Below, piece after piece: positions 1-8,280 of a stretch of 64,000 nucleotides of DNA (position 1 is its first letter; each line of letters opens with the position of its first letter). A model generated the notes under the pieces. That model ran no database searches, was not told the origin of the DNA, and saw only the letters and a list, made by a program, of their open reading frames with translations. A program made the translations under genes and the position numbers. The stretch lies in assembly GCF_016522065.1 (NCBI RefSeq), contig NZ_JAEHFV010000009.1, positions 1 through 64,000 on the forward strand, in the 5' to 3' direction. This DNA is from Flavobacterium agrisoli (GTDB lineage: Bacteria > Bacteroidota > Bacteroidia > Flavobacteriales > Flavobacteriaceae).

Positions 1-411
1 AAAATTCAGGTGTTATTATTTGATAATAAAAATACGAAAAATAGTATTAAAATAAAAATAAAACACCTGCTAATTGAACCCCTAAACCCTTAACTTAATG
101 ACATTGAGTGCGAGTGTCCCGCTCGTGCCCACAAAGCAAACACAAAGATTAATTCAGCATATTGCAATATTTTATAACACACGAATTTTTTCAAAATAAA
201 CAGCCTTTTGATAAAATAAGATTTCTTCCTTTTTAGACTTACTAAATTATTTGCCTAATCCCCAAGTTTTGTTCTTGATCCAAAATAAGTTTGTTTGTTT
301 TAAAAAATGCTTTAAAGATTAGGATTATGCTATCTGTTAAGTCAATGTGTATGGCTATACCCTAAAGCAAAAAATAAAAAAGAAGTTCTTTCCTAACAAA
401 ATAAAGAAACA
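1..411. other. Intergenic stretch, no gene seen
   Basis: No convincing open frame or RNA gene is visible in this AT-rich stretch at the left edge. The only structured piece is a short GC-rich imperfect inverted repeat near 107-127 (GTGCGAG ... CTCGTGC, with wobble pairs). It stands out from its surroundings and could be a remnant of a dispersed chromosomal repeat, which is a guess. Any gene to the left lies outside the window. Confidence 0.5.
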
Positions 412-440
412 AAAAAAAGCTACCAAAAGGTAGCTTTTTT
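412..440 (-). terminator. Rho-independent terminator of rpsT
   Basis: A stem AAAAGCTACC / GGTAGCTTTT with an AAAA loop is flanked by A-runs on one side and T-runs on the other. It lies 24 bp past the rpsT stop codon and could work in both directions. Confidence 0.85.
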
Positions 441-464
441 GATATATTCTAAAATTGTAATGGC

Positions 465-716
465 TTACAATTTAGCAACGTGTTTCGTTAATTTAGACTT
501 CAAGTTTGAAGCTTTGTTGTCATGAATGATGTTTTTCTTAGCTAATTTATCAATCATAGAAATTACAGCAGATAATTTAGCAGACGCCTCATTTTTATCA
601 GTAGCCAATCTTAACGCTTTAATAGCATTACGAGTAGTTTTATGTTGGTATCTATTTAATACTCTTTTCTTTTCGTTACTTCTAATTCTTTTTAGAGCTG
701 ACTTATGATTTGCCAT
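465..716 (-). CDS. rpsT: 30S ribosomal protein S20
   Basis: The product is small-subunit ribosomal protein S20, which binds 16S rRNA early in 30S assembly. The 83-residue product is very basic (about a quarter Lys/Arg) and begins MANHKSALKRIRSNEKKR, the typical S20 N-terminus. It is predicted to be all-helical, and its length fits bacterial S20 (about 85). The ATG at 716 starts exactly at this conserved end. It lies downstream of three tRNA-Glu genes on the same strand and ends at a strong hairpin terminator, so it may share their transcript or use its own promoter. A plus-strand reading frame across it is only a shadow. Confidence 0.96.
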   Translation of the reverse strand: MANHKSALKRIRSNEKKRVLNRYQHKTTRNAIKALRLATDKNEASAKLSAVISMIDKLAKKNIIHDNKASNLKSKLTKHVAKL

Positions 717-755
717 TTTATTATATATTTTTTCTTTTACTATTCAGTTTATTTG

Positions 756-827
756 TAGTCCGTAAGGGAATCGAACCCCTGTTACCAAGACGAAATCTTG
801 GCGTCCTAACCCCTAGACGAACGGACC
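756..827 (-). tRNA. tRNA-Glu (anticodon TTC)
   Basis: A 72-nt cloverleaf is read on the minus strand. The acceptor stem GGTCCGT pairs with ACGGACT (one G-T at the end), the anticodon loop ATTTCGT gives TTC, and the T arm contains GGTTCGATTCC. CCA is not encoded. It differs from the two copies to its right in the D arm, anticodon stem and T stem. Confidence 0.95.
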
Positions 828-871
828 CTATTCTTCTAAGTTTATTTACCTATTTTAAAAGGTAAAATTTG

Positions 872-943
872 TAGTCCGTGGGGGAATCGAACCCCCCTTA
901 CCAGGATGAAAACCTGGCGTCCTAACCGATAGACGAACGGACC
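872..943 (-). tRNA. tRNA-Glu (anticodon TTC)
   Basis: A 72-nt minus-strand cloverleaf has the anticodon loop TTTTCAT (TTC) between CCAGG and CCTGG stem halves. It is identical to the copy at 988-1059, which suggests recent tandem duplication. CCA is not encoded. Confidence 0.95.
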
Positions 944-987
944 AATATTCTTTCAAAAAACAAAGAAATTAATTTTGCAGTATTTTG

Positions 988-1059
988 TAGTCCGTGGGGG
1001 AATCGAACCCCCCTTACCAGGATGAAAACCTGGCGTCCTAACCGATAGACGAACGGACC
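988..1059 (-). tRNA. tRNA-Glu (anticodon TTC)
   Basis: This is the first gene of the tRNA-Glu cluster in transcription order and is identical to the copy at 872-943. A Bacteroidota-type promoter lies just upstream (1080-1109, minus strand). Confidence 0.95.
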
Positions 1060-1079
1060 GTGCTTCTCTATTGCGGATG

Positions 1080-1109
1080 CAAAAATACAACTATTTTCTA
1101 AACGTACAA
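1080..1109 (-). promoter_or_regulatory. Promoter of the tRNA-Glu cluster
   Basis: On the minus strand a TTG (-33 element) is followed after 19 bp by TATTTTTG (-7 element), matching the Bacteroidota TAnnTTTG rule. The expected start is about 15 nt before the first tRNA-Glu. Confidence 0.7.
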
Positions 1110-1136
1110 TAGCAAATGCAAAAAAAAATAAAATTT

Positions 1137-2615
1137 TTAATATGCCTTAGCAAAAAACACTCTTCTTGATGATGGTTTTCCAGTAAACACACAGGTTCCC
1201 GGCTCAACAACTCCCTCTAAAGGAAGACAACGAATGGTTGCTTTGGTTAAATCTTTTATCTTTTCTTCGGTAGCAGCACTCCCATCCCAATGGGCGGAAA
1301 CAAAGCCGCCTTTGTTTTCTAAAACATCTTTAAATTCTTCGAAACTATTTACTTCTGTAATATGTGTATTTCTGTAGTCTAATGCTTTGTTAAACAAACT
1401 CTCTTGGATTTGCTGTAATAAATCATTGATGTAGACCGAAATTCCTTCGTTGGCAACCACTTCTTTAGTTAGAGTATCACGTCTGGCTACTTCAAATGTT
1501 CCGTTTTCTAAATCTTTTGGTCCCACGGCAATTCGTACCGGAACTCCTTTTAATTCCCATTCAGCAAATTTAAAACCTGGTTTTTGGGTTGTTCTATCGT
1601 CGTATTTAACCGATATTCTTAATTTGCGTAATTCTTTAACCAATTCGTTTACCGAAGTGGTAATGGCTTGAAATTGCTCTTCGGTTTTGTAAATAGGAAC
1701 AATTACTACTTGAATAGGAGCTAAGTTTGGAGGAAGTACTAAACCTTGATCGTCGGAATGGGTCATCACCAAAGCGCCCATTAATCTAGTAGAAACACCC
1801 CAAGAGGTACCCCAAACGTATTCTTGTTTTCCTTCGGCATTAGCAAATTTTACGTCAAATGCTTTAGCGAAGTTTTGCCCTAAAAAGTGCGAAGTTCCGG
1901 CTTGCAAAGCTTTTCCATCTTGCATCAATGCTTCAATACAATAGGTTTCATCGGCTCCTGCAAAACGTTCGGTTTCGGTTTTGAGTCCTTTTACTACCGG
2001 AATAGCCATGAAATTTTCTACAAAATCAGCATACACATTCATCATTTTTTCGGACTCTTCAATAGCTTCTTGTTTCGTTGCGTGTGCTGTATGTCCTTCT
2101 TGCCACAAAAATTCGGCTGTTCTTAAAAATAAGCGTGTACGCATTTCCCAACGCACCACATTCGCCCATTGGTTGATTAATAAAGGTAAATCGCGGTAGG
2201 ATTGCACCCATCCTTTATAAGTAGACCAAATAATGGCTTCGCTAGTTGGGCGAACAATTAATTCTTCTTCTAGTTTGGCATTTGGGTCTACAATTAGTTT
2301 TCCGGCTTTATCAGGGTCTGTTTTTAAACGATAATGTGTTACAATGGCGCATTCTTTTGCAAATCCTTCTGCATTTTTTTCTTCGGCCTCAAACATGCTT
2401 TTCGGAACAAATAAAGGGAAATAGGCATTTTGGTGCCCCGTTTCTTTAAACATTCTATCCAATTCGGCTTGCATTTTTTCCCAGATGGCATACCCGTAAG
2501 GTTTAATAACCATACAGCCTCGAACGCCTGAGTTTTCGGCTAAATCGGCTTTAACAACCAACTCGTTATACCATTTTGAATAATCTTCTGATCTAGTGGT
2601 GAGGTTCTTACTCAT
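1137..2615 (-). CDS. proS: Prolyl-tRNA synthetase (short, archaeal/eukaryote-like form)
   Basis: It charges tRNA-Pro with proline in the cytoplasm. The 492 residues fit the short ProRS form used by Bacteroidota, which lacks the roughly 180-residue editing insertion of the E. coli type. Class II motif 2 is seen near residues 150-180 ([20 protein letters not shown]), with RPTSEAIIW just before it. The anticodon-binding domain begins around residue 300 ([10 protein letters not shown]), and the protein ends in an aromatic residue (FFAKAY), as this form does. It stands alone, upstream of the tRNA-Glu cluster and divergent from the lipoprotein gene at 2717. Confidence 0.96.
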   Translation of the reverse strand: MSKNLTTRSEDYSKWYNELVVKADLAENSGVRGCMVIKPYGYAIWEKMQAELDRMFKETGHQNAYFPLFVPKSMFEAEEKNAEGFAKECAIVTHYRLKTDPDKAGKLIVDPNAKLEEELIVRPTSEAIIWSTYKGWVQSYRDLPLLINQWANVVRWEMRTRLFLRTAEFLWQEGHTAHATKQEAIEESEKMMNVYADFVENFMAIPVVKGLKTETERFAGADETYCIEALMQDGKALQAGTSHFLGQNFAKAFDVKFANAEGKQEYVWGTSWGVSTRLMGALVMTHSDDQGLVLPPNLAPIQVVIVPIYKTEEQFQAITTSVNELVKELRKLRISVKYDDRTTQKPGFKFAEWELKGVPVRIAVGPKDLENGTFEVARRDTLTKEVVANEGISVYINDLLQQIQESLFNKALDYRNTHITEVNSFEEFKDVLENKGGFVSAHWDGSAATEEKIKDLTKATIRCLPLEGVVEPGTCVFTGKPSSRRVFFAKAY

Positions 2616-2678
2616 ATTATATAGTTTGGCACAAATATTGCGTTATTTTATTTTGATAAATAGTTTGACAAAACTAAC

Positions 2679-2686
2679 TATTTTTG
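2679..2686 (+). promoter_or_regulatory. Putative -7 promoter element before the lipoprotein gene
   Basis: TATTTTTG matches TAnnTTTG. It implies transcription starting near 2692, which excludes a TTG start at 2684 and supports the ATG at 2717. The -33 element is not clear. Confidence 0.45.
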
Positions 2687-2716
2687 CAATGTGCAACAAT
2701 AAAAACACTACCGATT

Positions 2717-3610
2717 ATGAAAACTAATATTTTACATCTTAAAAAAATTTCACTCTTTAGTTCAATCGGATTACTTTGTTTGCTTGCTACTTCTTGCGGT
2801 TCGTACCAAAATAGTTCCTATTACGCTAACGACGGAATTTACGGAGGAACCTATCAGGCTCCAGCAACAAATAATCAAAATAACAATCAATATACCAACT
2901 ATTTTAATTCGCTTCAGGATGATGAATTGGCAACTGCCATTTTCACTGATGTAGACGAATATAGCACGCAGTCAGATAGTATTTCGGCTAATTACGGAAG
3001 TTGGGGAAGTACACCAACCTCTGTTTCGGTAAACGTATACCCAGACTATTGGGGTGGCGCTTACGGATGGGGTTATCCTTACTACGGAATGGGCTGGGGC
3101 ATGGGCTTCGGCTGGGGAATGAGTTGGGGTATGGGCTTTGGTTGGGGTTACCCGGGTTGGGGATATCCTGGTTGGGGCTGGGGAGGTGGTTATTACCCAG
3201 GATGGTACAGTCCGTATAGACCTTATTACCCAGGAGGTCGATACGGCCATTATAATTACAATAACTCACGAAGAGGTTCTAATTACAACAGCAACGGTTT
3301 AGCTCGTAGAGGAGATGTTAATTTGTCTGGAAGAAGAACTTCTAGTTTTGCTAACGGAACACCTAATTTGACTCGTAGATCCTCAACTACCAATTCGAAT
3401 AGTTCGGTTACAAGACGAAATTCAACAATACAAACACGTAATTACAATTCGCCTTCTCGTAACTATAATAATAACAATACCACCCGTAGGAGTTCTACTC
3501 CTAATTACACACCAAGTAGAACCTATACGCCAAGTCCAAGCAGAAGTATGAATGGCGGCGGAATGATGCGCGGCGGTGGTGGAAGATCTTTTGGTGGCGG
3601 AAGACGCTAA
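2717..3610 (+). CDS. Glycine/tryptophan/tyrosine-rich lipoprotein of unknown function
   Basis: The 297-residue product has a signal peptide ending in a lipobox (LLATSC, lipidated Cys27), so it is exported and lipid-anchored. Residues about 105-175 are a low-complexity run of GW, GM, GY and PGW units. The rest is rich in Asn, Ser and Arg and ends in a glycine/arginine tail (GGGGRSFGGGRR). No enzymatic motif is visible. The ATG at 2717 is chosen because it starts the signal peptide and lies after a -7 element. It precedes a FadL-like porin by 39 bp and may be co-transcribed with it. The composition suggests a surface-exposed or matrix-like protein, which is inference. Confidence 0.8.
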   Translation: MKTNILHLKKISLFSSIGLLCLLATSCGSYQNSSYYANDGIYGGTYQAPATNNQNNNQYTNYFNSLQDDELATAIFTDVDEYSTQSDSISANYGSWGSTPTSVSVNVYPDYWGGAYGWGYPYYGMGWGMGFGWGMSWGMGFGWGYPGWGYPGWGWGGGYYPGWYSPYRPYYPGGRYGHYNYNNSRRGSNYNSNGLARRGDVNLSGRRTSSFANGTPNLTRRSSTTNSNSSVTRRNSTIQTRNYNSPSRNYNNNNTTRRSSTPNYTPSRTYTPSPSRSMNGGGMMRGGGGRSFGGGRR

Positions 3611-3649
3611 CGAATAGTTAATTTTGGCTCTAAATTTTAAATCAACAAA

Positions 3650-5155
3650 ATGAAGAAAATATTTTATTCGATACTTTTTGCTGGGTTTACCCTAAGTTCG
3701 TTACAAGCTCAAGATATTTCAGATGCAGTTCGTTTTTCGCAAGATAATCTTAACGGAACTGCGCGATTTAGAGCAATGGGAGGTGCCTTTGGTGCTTTGG
3801 GTGGCGATATGTCTTCTTTAAATGTAAACCCTGCTGGATCGGCTGTTTTTATCAATAATCAGGTGGCTTTTACCTTGAGTAATTACAATACGAAAAACAA
3901 TTCGAATTACTTCGGAACGCCTACTTCTGAGAAAGAAAATACCTTTACCTTAAATCAAGGAGGAGCGGTTTTTGCTTTTCATAATCGCAATAGCAATAGC
4001 AAATGGAAAAAGTTTTCGATGGGTTTCAATTACGATAACACCAACAATTACAATAGTGCTTTGTTTACAGCAGGTACAAATCCGACTAATTCAATTGCCG
4101 ATTATTTTCTTTCTTATGCGAATGGTGTCCCTTTGGATTTGTTAGAAAACGGATATTATCGTGATTTAGGAAATGGTGCTCAACAAGCTTTTTTAGGTTA
4201 TCAAGGTTATATCATCAATCCGGTTAGCAATACAACTGATAATACACAATATGTTTCGAATGTTCTGGCAGGAGGAAATTATTACCAAGAAAATGAAGTG
4301 TATACCAGCGGATATAACGGAAAGTTTACTTTTAACTTGGGAACGCAATACGATGATTTCTTGTATTTAGGAATGAATTTAAACCTGCATACCATTGATT
4401 ACAGACGTTCTTCGAGTTTTTATGAAGATAATTCCAATCCATTAGGGGCTGACTATCAAGTGACTAATGTTCGTTTTGATAACGATTTGTATACCTACGG
4501 AAGCGGTTTTTCGTTTCAATTGGGAGCGATTGCTAAGGTTACAGACGCCATCCGTTTGGGATTGGCGTACGAATCGAATACGTGGTACACGGTATACGAC
4601 GAATTATCGCAGCGTATTTCATCGGTGAGCAGTAATAATGTAGAAGAGCTTGCTCCAGATGTGGTAGATCCTTTATTTGTAAACGTATATGAACCCTCTA
4701 AACTTCAAACACCAGGTAAATGGACGGGAAGTTTTGCTTATGTTTTTGGACAATCGGGATTGATAAGTGTAGATTATGCTATTAAAAATTACGGAAATAC
4801 AACTTTTAAACCAGAAAATGATCGGTATTACAGCGATCTGAATGCTTCAATGAGCAACCAATTGAAAACTAACGGCGAGTTGCGAGTGGGTGGTGAATAT
4901 AAAATCAAACAACTAAGTTTGAGAGCGGGTTACCGATTTGAAGGTAGTCCATATAAAGATGGAAAAACAATTGGCGATTTAAATGCGTATTCGGGTGGAA
5001 TTGGCTATAATTTTGGTGCTACTAAGTTGGATGTTTCGTATTCGTTTACCGAAAGAGATTCGCAACGTGCTGCTTTTAGTCAAGGTTTTACTGATTATAG
5101 CAACATTAATACCAAATACAACAATGTTTCCGTTTCGCTTTTATTCGAATTATAA
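3650..5155 (+). CDS. OmpP1/FadL-family outer membrane protein
   Basis: It is a predicted outer-membrane beta-barrel for uptake of hydrophobic compounds, located in the outer membrane. A signal peptide ends at ...SLQAQ (about residue 21). The N-terminal part (GTARFRAMGGAFGALGGD, then NVNPAGSA) carries the plug-domain signature of flavobacterial OmpP1/FadL/TodX-like proteins. The remainder alternates aromatic and polar residues, as expected for strands, and ends in a strand with Leu at the C-terminus (VSLLFEL). Its 501 residues fit the family. It follows the lipoprotein at 2717 by 39 bp and ends at a clear terminator. The substrate is unknown. Confidence 0.88.
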   Translation: MKKIFYSILFAGFTLSSLQAQDISDAVRFSQDNLNGTARFRAMGGAFGALGGDMSSLNVNPAGSAVFINNQVAFTLSNYNTKNNSNYFGTPTSEKENTFTLNQGGAVFAFHNRNSNSKWKKFSMGFNYDNTNNYNSALFTAGTNPTNSIADYFLSYANGVPLDLLENGYYRDLGNGAQQAFLGYQGYIINPVSNTTDNTQYVSNVLAGGNYYQENEVYTSGYNGKFTFNLGTQYDDFLYLGMNLNLHTIDYRRSSSFYEDNSNPLGADYQVTNVRFDNDLYTYGSGFSFQLGAIAKVTDAIRLGLAYESNTWYTVYDELSQRISSVSSNNVEELAPDVVDPLFVNVYEPSKLQTPGKWTGSFAYVFGQSGLISVDYAIKNYGNTTFKPENDRYYSDLNASMSNQLKTNGELRVGGEYKIKQLSLRAGYRFEGSPYKDGKTIGDLNAYSGGIGYNFGATKLDVSYSFTERDSQRAAFSQGFTDYSNINTKYNNVSVSLLFEL

Positions 5156-5176
5156 TAAAGATTAGACGTTATACTT

Positions 5177-5208
5177 AAAACCGCCAAAATGAAAATGGCG
5201 GTTTTTTT
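5177..5208 (+). terminator. Terminator after the FadL-like gene
   Basis: The stem AAACCGCCA / TGGCGGTTT is followed by a T-run, 22 bp after the stop codon. Confidence 0.88.
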
Positions 5209-5225
5209 GTGATTGTATTTTTAGT

Positions 5226-5777
5226 TTACAAATTTATTTTTTCGATTAACTGCTGTAGAATCATTTGTCCCTCTTCCCAGTTTCCTAGGTTGGTTTCGGA
5301 GTTAATATGACCTTTGTGACCGACATCTACAAAATCACTTCCCCATGCTAAAGCAAAGTCTTTTTTACGTTCAAAAGAAGCATAGGGATCGTTTTGACTC
5401 GCTACTACTACCGAGGGAAAAGGCAATTTATTCATGGGCATTGGCGCAAAATTCCGTATGCAGTCGGGTGTATGAATGACTGAATCAACATCAGCAGGCG
5501 CAACTAATAGAGCTCCTACAATAAAGGGATTAGAATAACGCGTATTCCAGTGCATCACCAACGAAACAGCCAAGCTATGTGCAACTAAAATAGTGGGTTG
5601 CTTTAATTTTGAAATGTTATTGTTGAGATTTTGTATCCAATCTTCTCGCTGGGGTAAATCCCAATTTTCCTGAATGACTTTTATGGTGTTCGGGTATAAT
5701 TGCTGCCAATGGGTTTGCCAATGCATTTCTCCCGAATCACCTAAACCGGCTAAGATTACTAAATTTGGCTTATGCAT
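5226..5777 (-). CDS. RBBP9/YdeN-family alpha/beta hydrolase
   Basis: It is a small (183 aa) cytoplasmic serine hydrolase of the RBBP9/YdeN type, probably an esterase; the substrate is unknown. It opens with VILAGLGDSGEMHWQTHW, the family's start. The nucleophile elbow is AHSLA (Ser68) in place of GxSxG, which is normal here. Asp130 (ASQNDPY) and His157 (VGHKGHIN) complete the triad. It has no signal peptide. It lies downstream of the acyltransferase gene on the same strand with a gap of about 70 bp. Confidence 0.88.
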   Translation of the reverse strand: MHKPNLVILAGLGDSGEMHWQTHWQQLYPNTIKVIQENWDLPQREDWIQNLNNNISKLKQPTILVAHSLAVSLVMHWNTRYSNPFIVGALLVAPADVDSVIHTPDCIRNFAPMPMNKLPFPSVVVASQNDPYASFERKKDFALAWGSDFVDVGHKGHINSETNLGNWEEGQMILQQLIEKINL

Positions 5778-5847
5778 GTCTGTAATTTTTTTTTCTTTAT
5801 TAGGCTAAATTAAAAAAGAAGAATGATTTTGGATAGTTACAAAGGGA

Positions 5848-6723
5848 CTATTTTTTCTTACGATGTTTCCAGCGTTTGTGTGTCCATAAATAAAATTCCG
5901 GCTGTTCGTGAATTTGTTCTTCCAATTTTTTTAAGTATTTTTTGGTGATTTCAAATTCTTCCATTTCTTTCGGATGGTCGGTTAATGTTTCAAAAGTAGC
6001 TTCATAATAGCCTCTTTTTACTCTTTTTACTTTTACAAATAAACAGGGTAAATCATAACGGCGTGCTAACATTTCGGCACCAGTGTGCGCCGGAACTTCA
6101 ATACCCATAAAATCCGTCCACAATAATGCTTTCGAAACTTTAGGAGATTGGTCGCTAGCCAATCCGTATAAAAAAATATCAGGTTCGCTTTGGTGTTGGG
6201 CAATAGTGCGAATGGTATCTTTGGTTTCCAACATTTCGGTGTCGTACTTGGTTCTAATACTGCGAACCAAACGGTCAAAGTAACGGTTGGCTAATCCTTT
6301 GTAAACCGCTACACCTCTAAAACTAAATTCGGTGTTGATAGTTAAAAGCCATTCGTAACTAGCATAATGAGAAGCAAATAGTATAATGCTTTTTCCTTTT
6401 TGTTCGTATTCTTGAATTAATTCAAGGTTGGTTATTTTGAATCTTTTTCGCATTTCTTTGGCGGACATGGTCATGGTTTTAATCATTTCCAAAAACAAAT
6501 CGCACATATAACGATAAAATTTCTTTTCGATCACCAATCGTTCTGCTTCGGAAAGGTAAGGAAGTGTAAGTGCTAAATTTTGACGTACCGTTTTTTTTCG
6601 GTAGCCAATTAAATAATATACAATAACATAAATGCAATCCGAAAACAAATAAAATAGAGGGAATGGAAGAATAGAAATCAACCATAAAAACGGAAAAGCA
6701 ATGATAAAAACGAGTAATTGCAT
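5848..6723 (-). CDS. LpxL/HtrB-family lysophospholipid acyltransferase
   Basis: It is a predicted inner-membrane acyltransferase that adds a secondary acyl chain to lipid A precursors or a related lipid. An N-terminal hydrophobic anchor (VFIIAFPFLWLISILPF) precedes the HX4E catalytic box (ASHYASYEW), and the C-terminal FYLWTHKRWKHR is the usual LpxL-family end. The frame is open further upstream (to 6819), but the ATG at 6723 gives the usual length of 291 and lies just after a TATCTTTG promoter element. The longer version would overlap the divergent rhomboid gene. Which lipid is acylated cannot be told. Confidence 0.85.
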   Translation of the reverse strand: MQLLVFIIAFPFLWLISILPFPLFYLFSDCIYVIVYYLIGYRKKTVRQNLALTLPYLSEAERLVIEKKFYRYMCDLFLEMIKTMTMSAKEMRKRFKITNLELIQEYEQKGKSIILFASHYASYEWLLTINTEFSFRGVAVYKGLANRYFDRLVRSIRTKYDTEMLETKDTIRTIAQHQSEPDIFLYGLASDQSPKVSKALLWTDFMGIEVPAHTGAEMLARRYDLPCLFVKVKRVKRGYYEATFETLTDHPKEMEEFEITKKYLKKLEEQIHEQPEFYLWTHKRWKHRKKK

Positions 6724-6737
6724 GTAACTTTTTTTTG

Positions 6738-6769
6738 CAAAGATACTTAATATCATAGGTTCTTTACAA
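6738..6769 (-). promoter_or_regulatory. Putative promoter of the acyltransferase gene
   Basis: On the minus strand TATCTTTG (6738-6745) matches the -7 rule, with a TTG about 21 bp upstream. It supports a translation start at 6723 rather than 6819. Confidence 0.5.
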
Positions 6770-6837
6770 GCCCGCCGGAACTTACTTTCTAATGCAGAAT
6801 GCCTATCTTTACGATTCAAAAAACCAATAATAAGGAT

Positions 6838-7476
6838 ATGAATTTAATTTTAATCGGAATAATTGTAGCCAACGCATTGATTAGTTATAAAGGATTTAAC
6901 GACATTGCTTTTTTTAGAAAAAACGAGTTTCACACCGGGAGCATACGATCGGGCGAACAGCTTCGAATGCTAACCTCTGGCTTTTTGCATGTGGATATTA
7001 CACATTTGATTTTTAATATGCTGACATTGTGGTTTTTTGCGCCAGTGGTTATCAGTTATTTGGGAAATTTTACTTTTGGATTGATCTATTTAGGAAGCTT
7101 GATTTTTGGTAATTTGCTCACTTTGTATTTTCATAAAAACGATTACAGCTATCGTGCTGTAGGTGCTTCTGGAGCTGTTACCGGCGTGTTGTATTCGGCT
7201 ATTTTGTTAGAACCTAATATGATGTTGGGTATCTTTTTTATCATTCCAATGCCGGCTTACGTATTCGGAATTTTGTATTTATTGTATTCTATTTATGGAA
7301 TGCGAGCCAAAAATGATAATATTGGACACACGGCACATTTTGGTGGAGCCATTGGTGGTTATCTTATAACTTTGTTAAAAGAACCGTCGTTACTGTATGC
7401 TAACTCGCTTATGGTTATTTTGTTAGCTATTCCAATTGTAATTCTTTTTGTAATGGCCAAAGCCGGGAAGTTATAA
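6838..7476 (+). CDS. Rhomboid-family intramembrane serine protease
   Basis: It is a 212-residue, six-helix membrane protease that cleaves single-pass membrane proteins within the bilayer. Catalytic Ser111 lies in GASGA and His167 in AHFGG. His56 and Asn60 (HLIFN) form the oxyanion-side motif in helix 2. The length matches the minimal bacterial rhomboid core with no extra domain. The ATG at 6838 starts the first helix; a further upstream ATG at 6799 would add a polar tail overlapping the divergent acyltransferase promoter and is less likely. Substrates are unknown. Confidence 0.93.
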   Translation: MNLILIGIIVANALISYKGFNDIAFFRKNEFHTGSIRSGEQLRMLTSGFLHVDITHLIFNMLTLWFFAPVVISYLGNFTFGLIYLGSLIFGNLLTLYFHKNDYSYRAVGASGAVTGVLYSAILLEPNMMLGIFFIIPMPAYVFGILYLLYSIYGMRAKNDNIGHTAHFGGAIGGYLITLLKEPSLLYANSLMVILLAIPIVILFVMAKAGKL

Positions 7477-7526
7477 TGGCACAACTTTTGGTTAAAAGTG
7501 TTATATAACTTTAAAATTTAATTCAG

Positions 7527-8216
7527 ATGAAAAAAATTATACCAGCCTTTTTGATATTGTTTTCTACTATGACATTCGCTCAAGAAAGCAAACAAATACC
7601 GCAAATAAATGTTAATGGCGAAGGAAAAGTAAAAGTGATTCCCGATCAAGCCACTATTTTAGCTACTGTAGAAACGAAAGGAACCGATGCTAAAACCGTA
7701 AAAAAACAAAACGATCAAAAGATAGAAGCCGTTTTAAAAGTCATTAAAAAAATGAATATTCCAACAAATGATTTCAGAACGCAAAGAGTAGCTTTAAATC
7801 CACAGTACGATTACGAAAAAAAGAAACACAATTATAACGCTACGCAAACTATCGAAATTGCGTTGAAGGATTTGAATAAGTACGACGAGTTGATGGAAGG
7901 TTTGGTTGACGAAGGCGTAAACCGAATTGACAACGTTACCTTTGAATCTTCGAAAATGAAAGAACACGAAGCCGAAGCACGAAAATTGGCTATGAAAGAA
8001 GCCAAAACGAAAGCCGAAGATTATGTATCTGTTTTAGGTCAAAAAGTTGGCAAAGCACTATTGATTTCGGATAATTCGCAAATTTACAGACCACAACCCA
8101 TGTATGCGGCCATGCGAAAAGCAGAAATGGCCGATTCGGCAACCCCAAGAGAAACGTTGGCTATTGGCGAAATTGAAATTGTGGCCAATGTAACAGTAGC
8201 TTTTATTTTAGAGTAA
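7527..8216 (+). CDS. SIMPL domain (DUF541) periplasmic protein
   Basis: The 229-residue protein has a signal peptide ending in TFAQ (about residue 19), followed by a SIMPL/DUF541 domain (INVNGEGKVKVIPDQATI is the hallmark start). The family is found in the periplasm or outer membrane of many bacteria, and its precise role is not settled. A helical middle portion rich in Lys and Glu (AEARKLAMKEAKTKAEDYV) is typical. It is 50 bp downstream of the rhomboid gene, possibly in the same transcript, and ends at a strong bidirectional terminator. Confidence 0.9.
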   Translation: MKKIIPAFLILFSTMTFAQESKQIPQINVNGEGKVKVIPDQATILATVETKGTDAKTVKKQNDQKIEAVLKVIKKMNIPTNDFRTQRVALNPQYDYEKKKHNYNATQTIEIALKDLNKYDELMEGLVDEGVNRIDNVTFESSKMKEHEAEARKLAMKEAKTKAEDYVSVLGQKVGKALLISDNSQIYRPQPMYAAMRKAEMADSATPRETLAIGEIEIVANVTVAFILE

Positions 8217-8235
8217 GCCATTATTTTTTTAATAG

Positions 8236-8275
8236 AAAAAAATCCCATTCACATGTAAATGCGATGGGATTTTTT
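8236..8275. terminator. Bidirectional terminator between the SIMPL gene and hutI
   Basis: A 12-bp perfect stem AAAAAATCCCAT / ATGGGATTTTTT lies between two converging genes, 5 bp before the end of hutI. Confidence 0.9.
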
Positions 8276-8280
8276 ATGTT

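Noticed and set aside
2684..2716. TTG start adding 11 residues to the lipoprotein
   Set aside because: The TTG lies within a TATTTTTG promoter element and would put polar residues before the signal peptide.
2972..3269. Minus-strand frames across the Gly/Trp-rich lipoprotein gene
   Set aside because: Repetitive GGN/TGG codons leave the antisense frames open; their Pro/Ser/Thr-rich translations have no protein character.
6724..6819. N-terminal extension of the acyltransferase
   Set aside because: It would overlap the divergent rhomboid gene and its own likely promoter; the shorter form has the family length.
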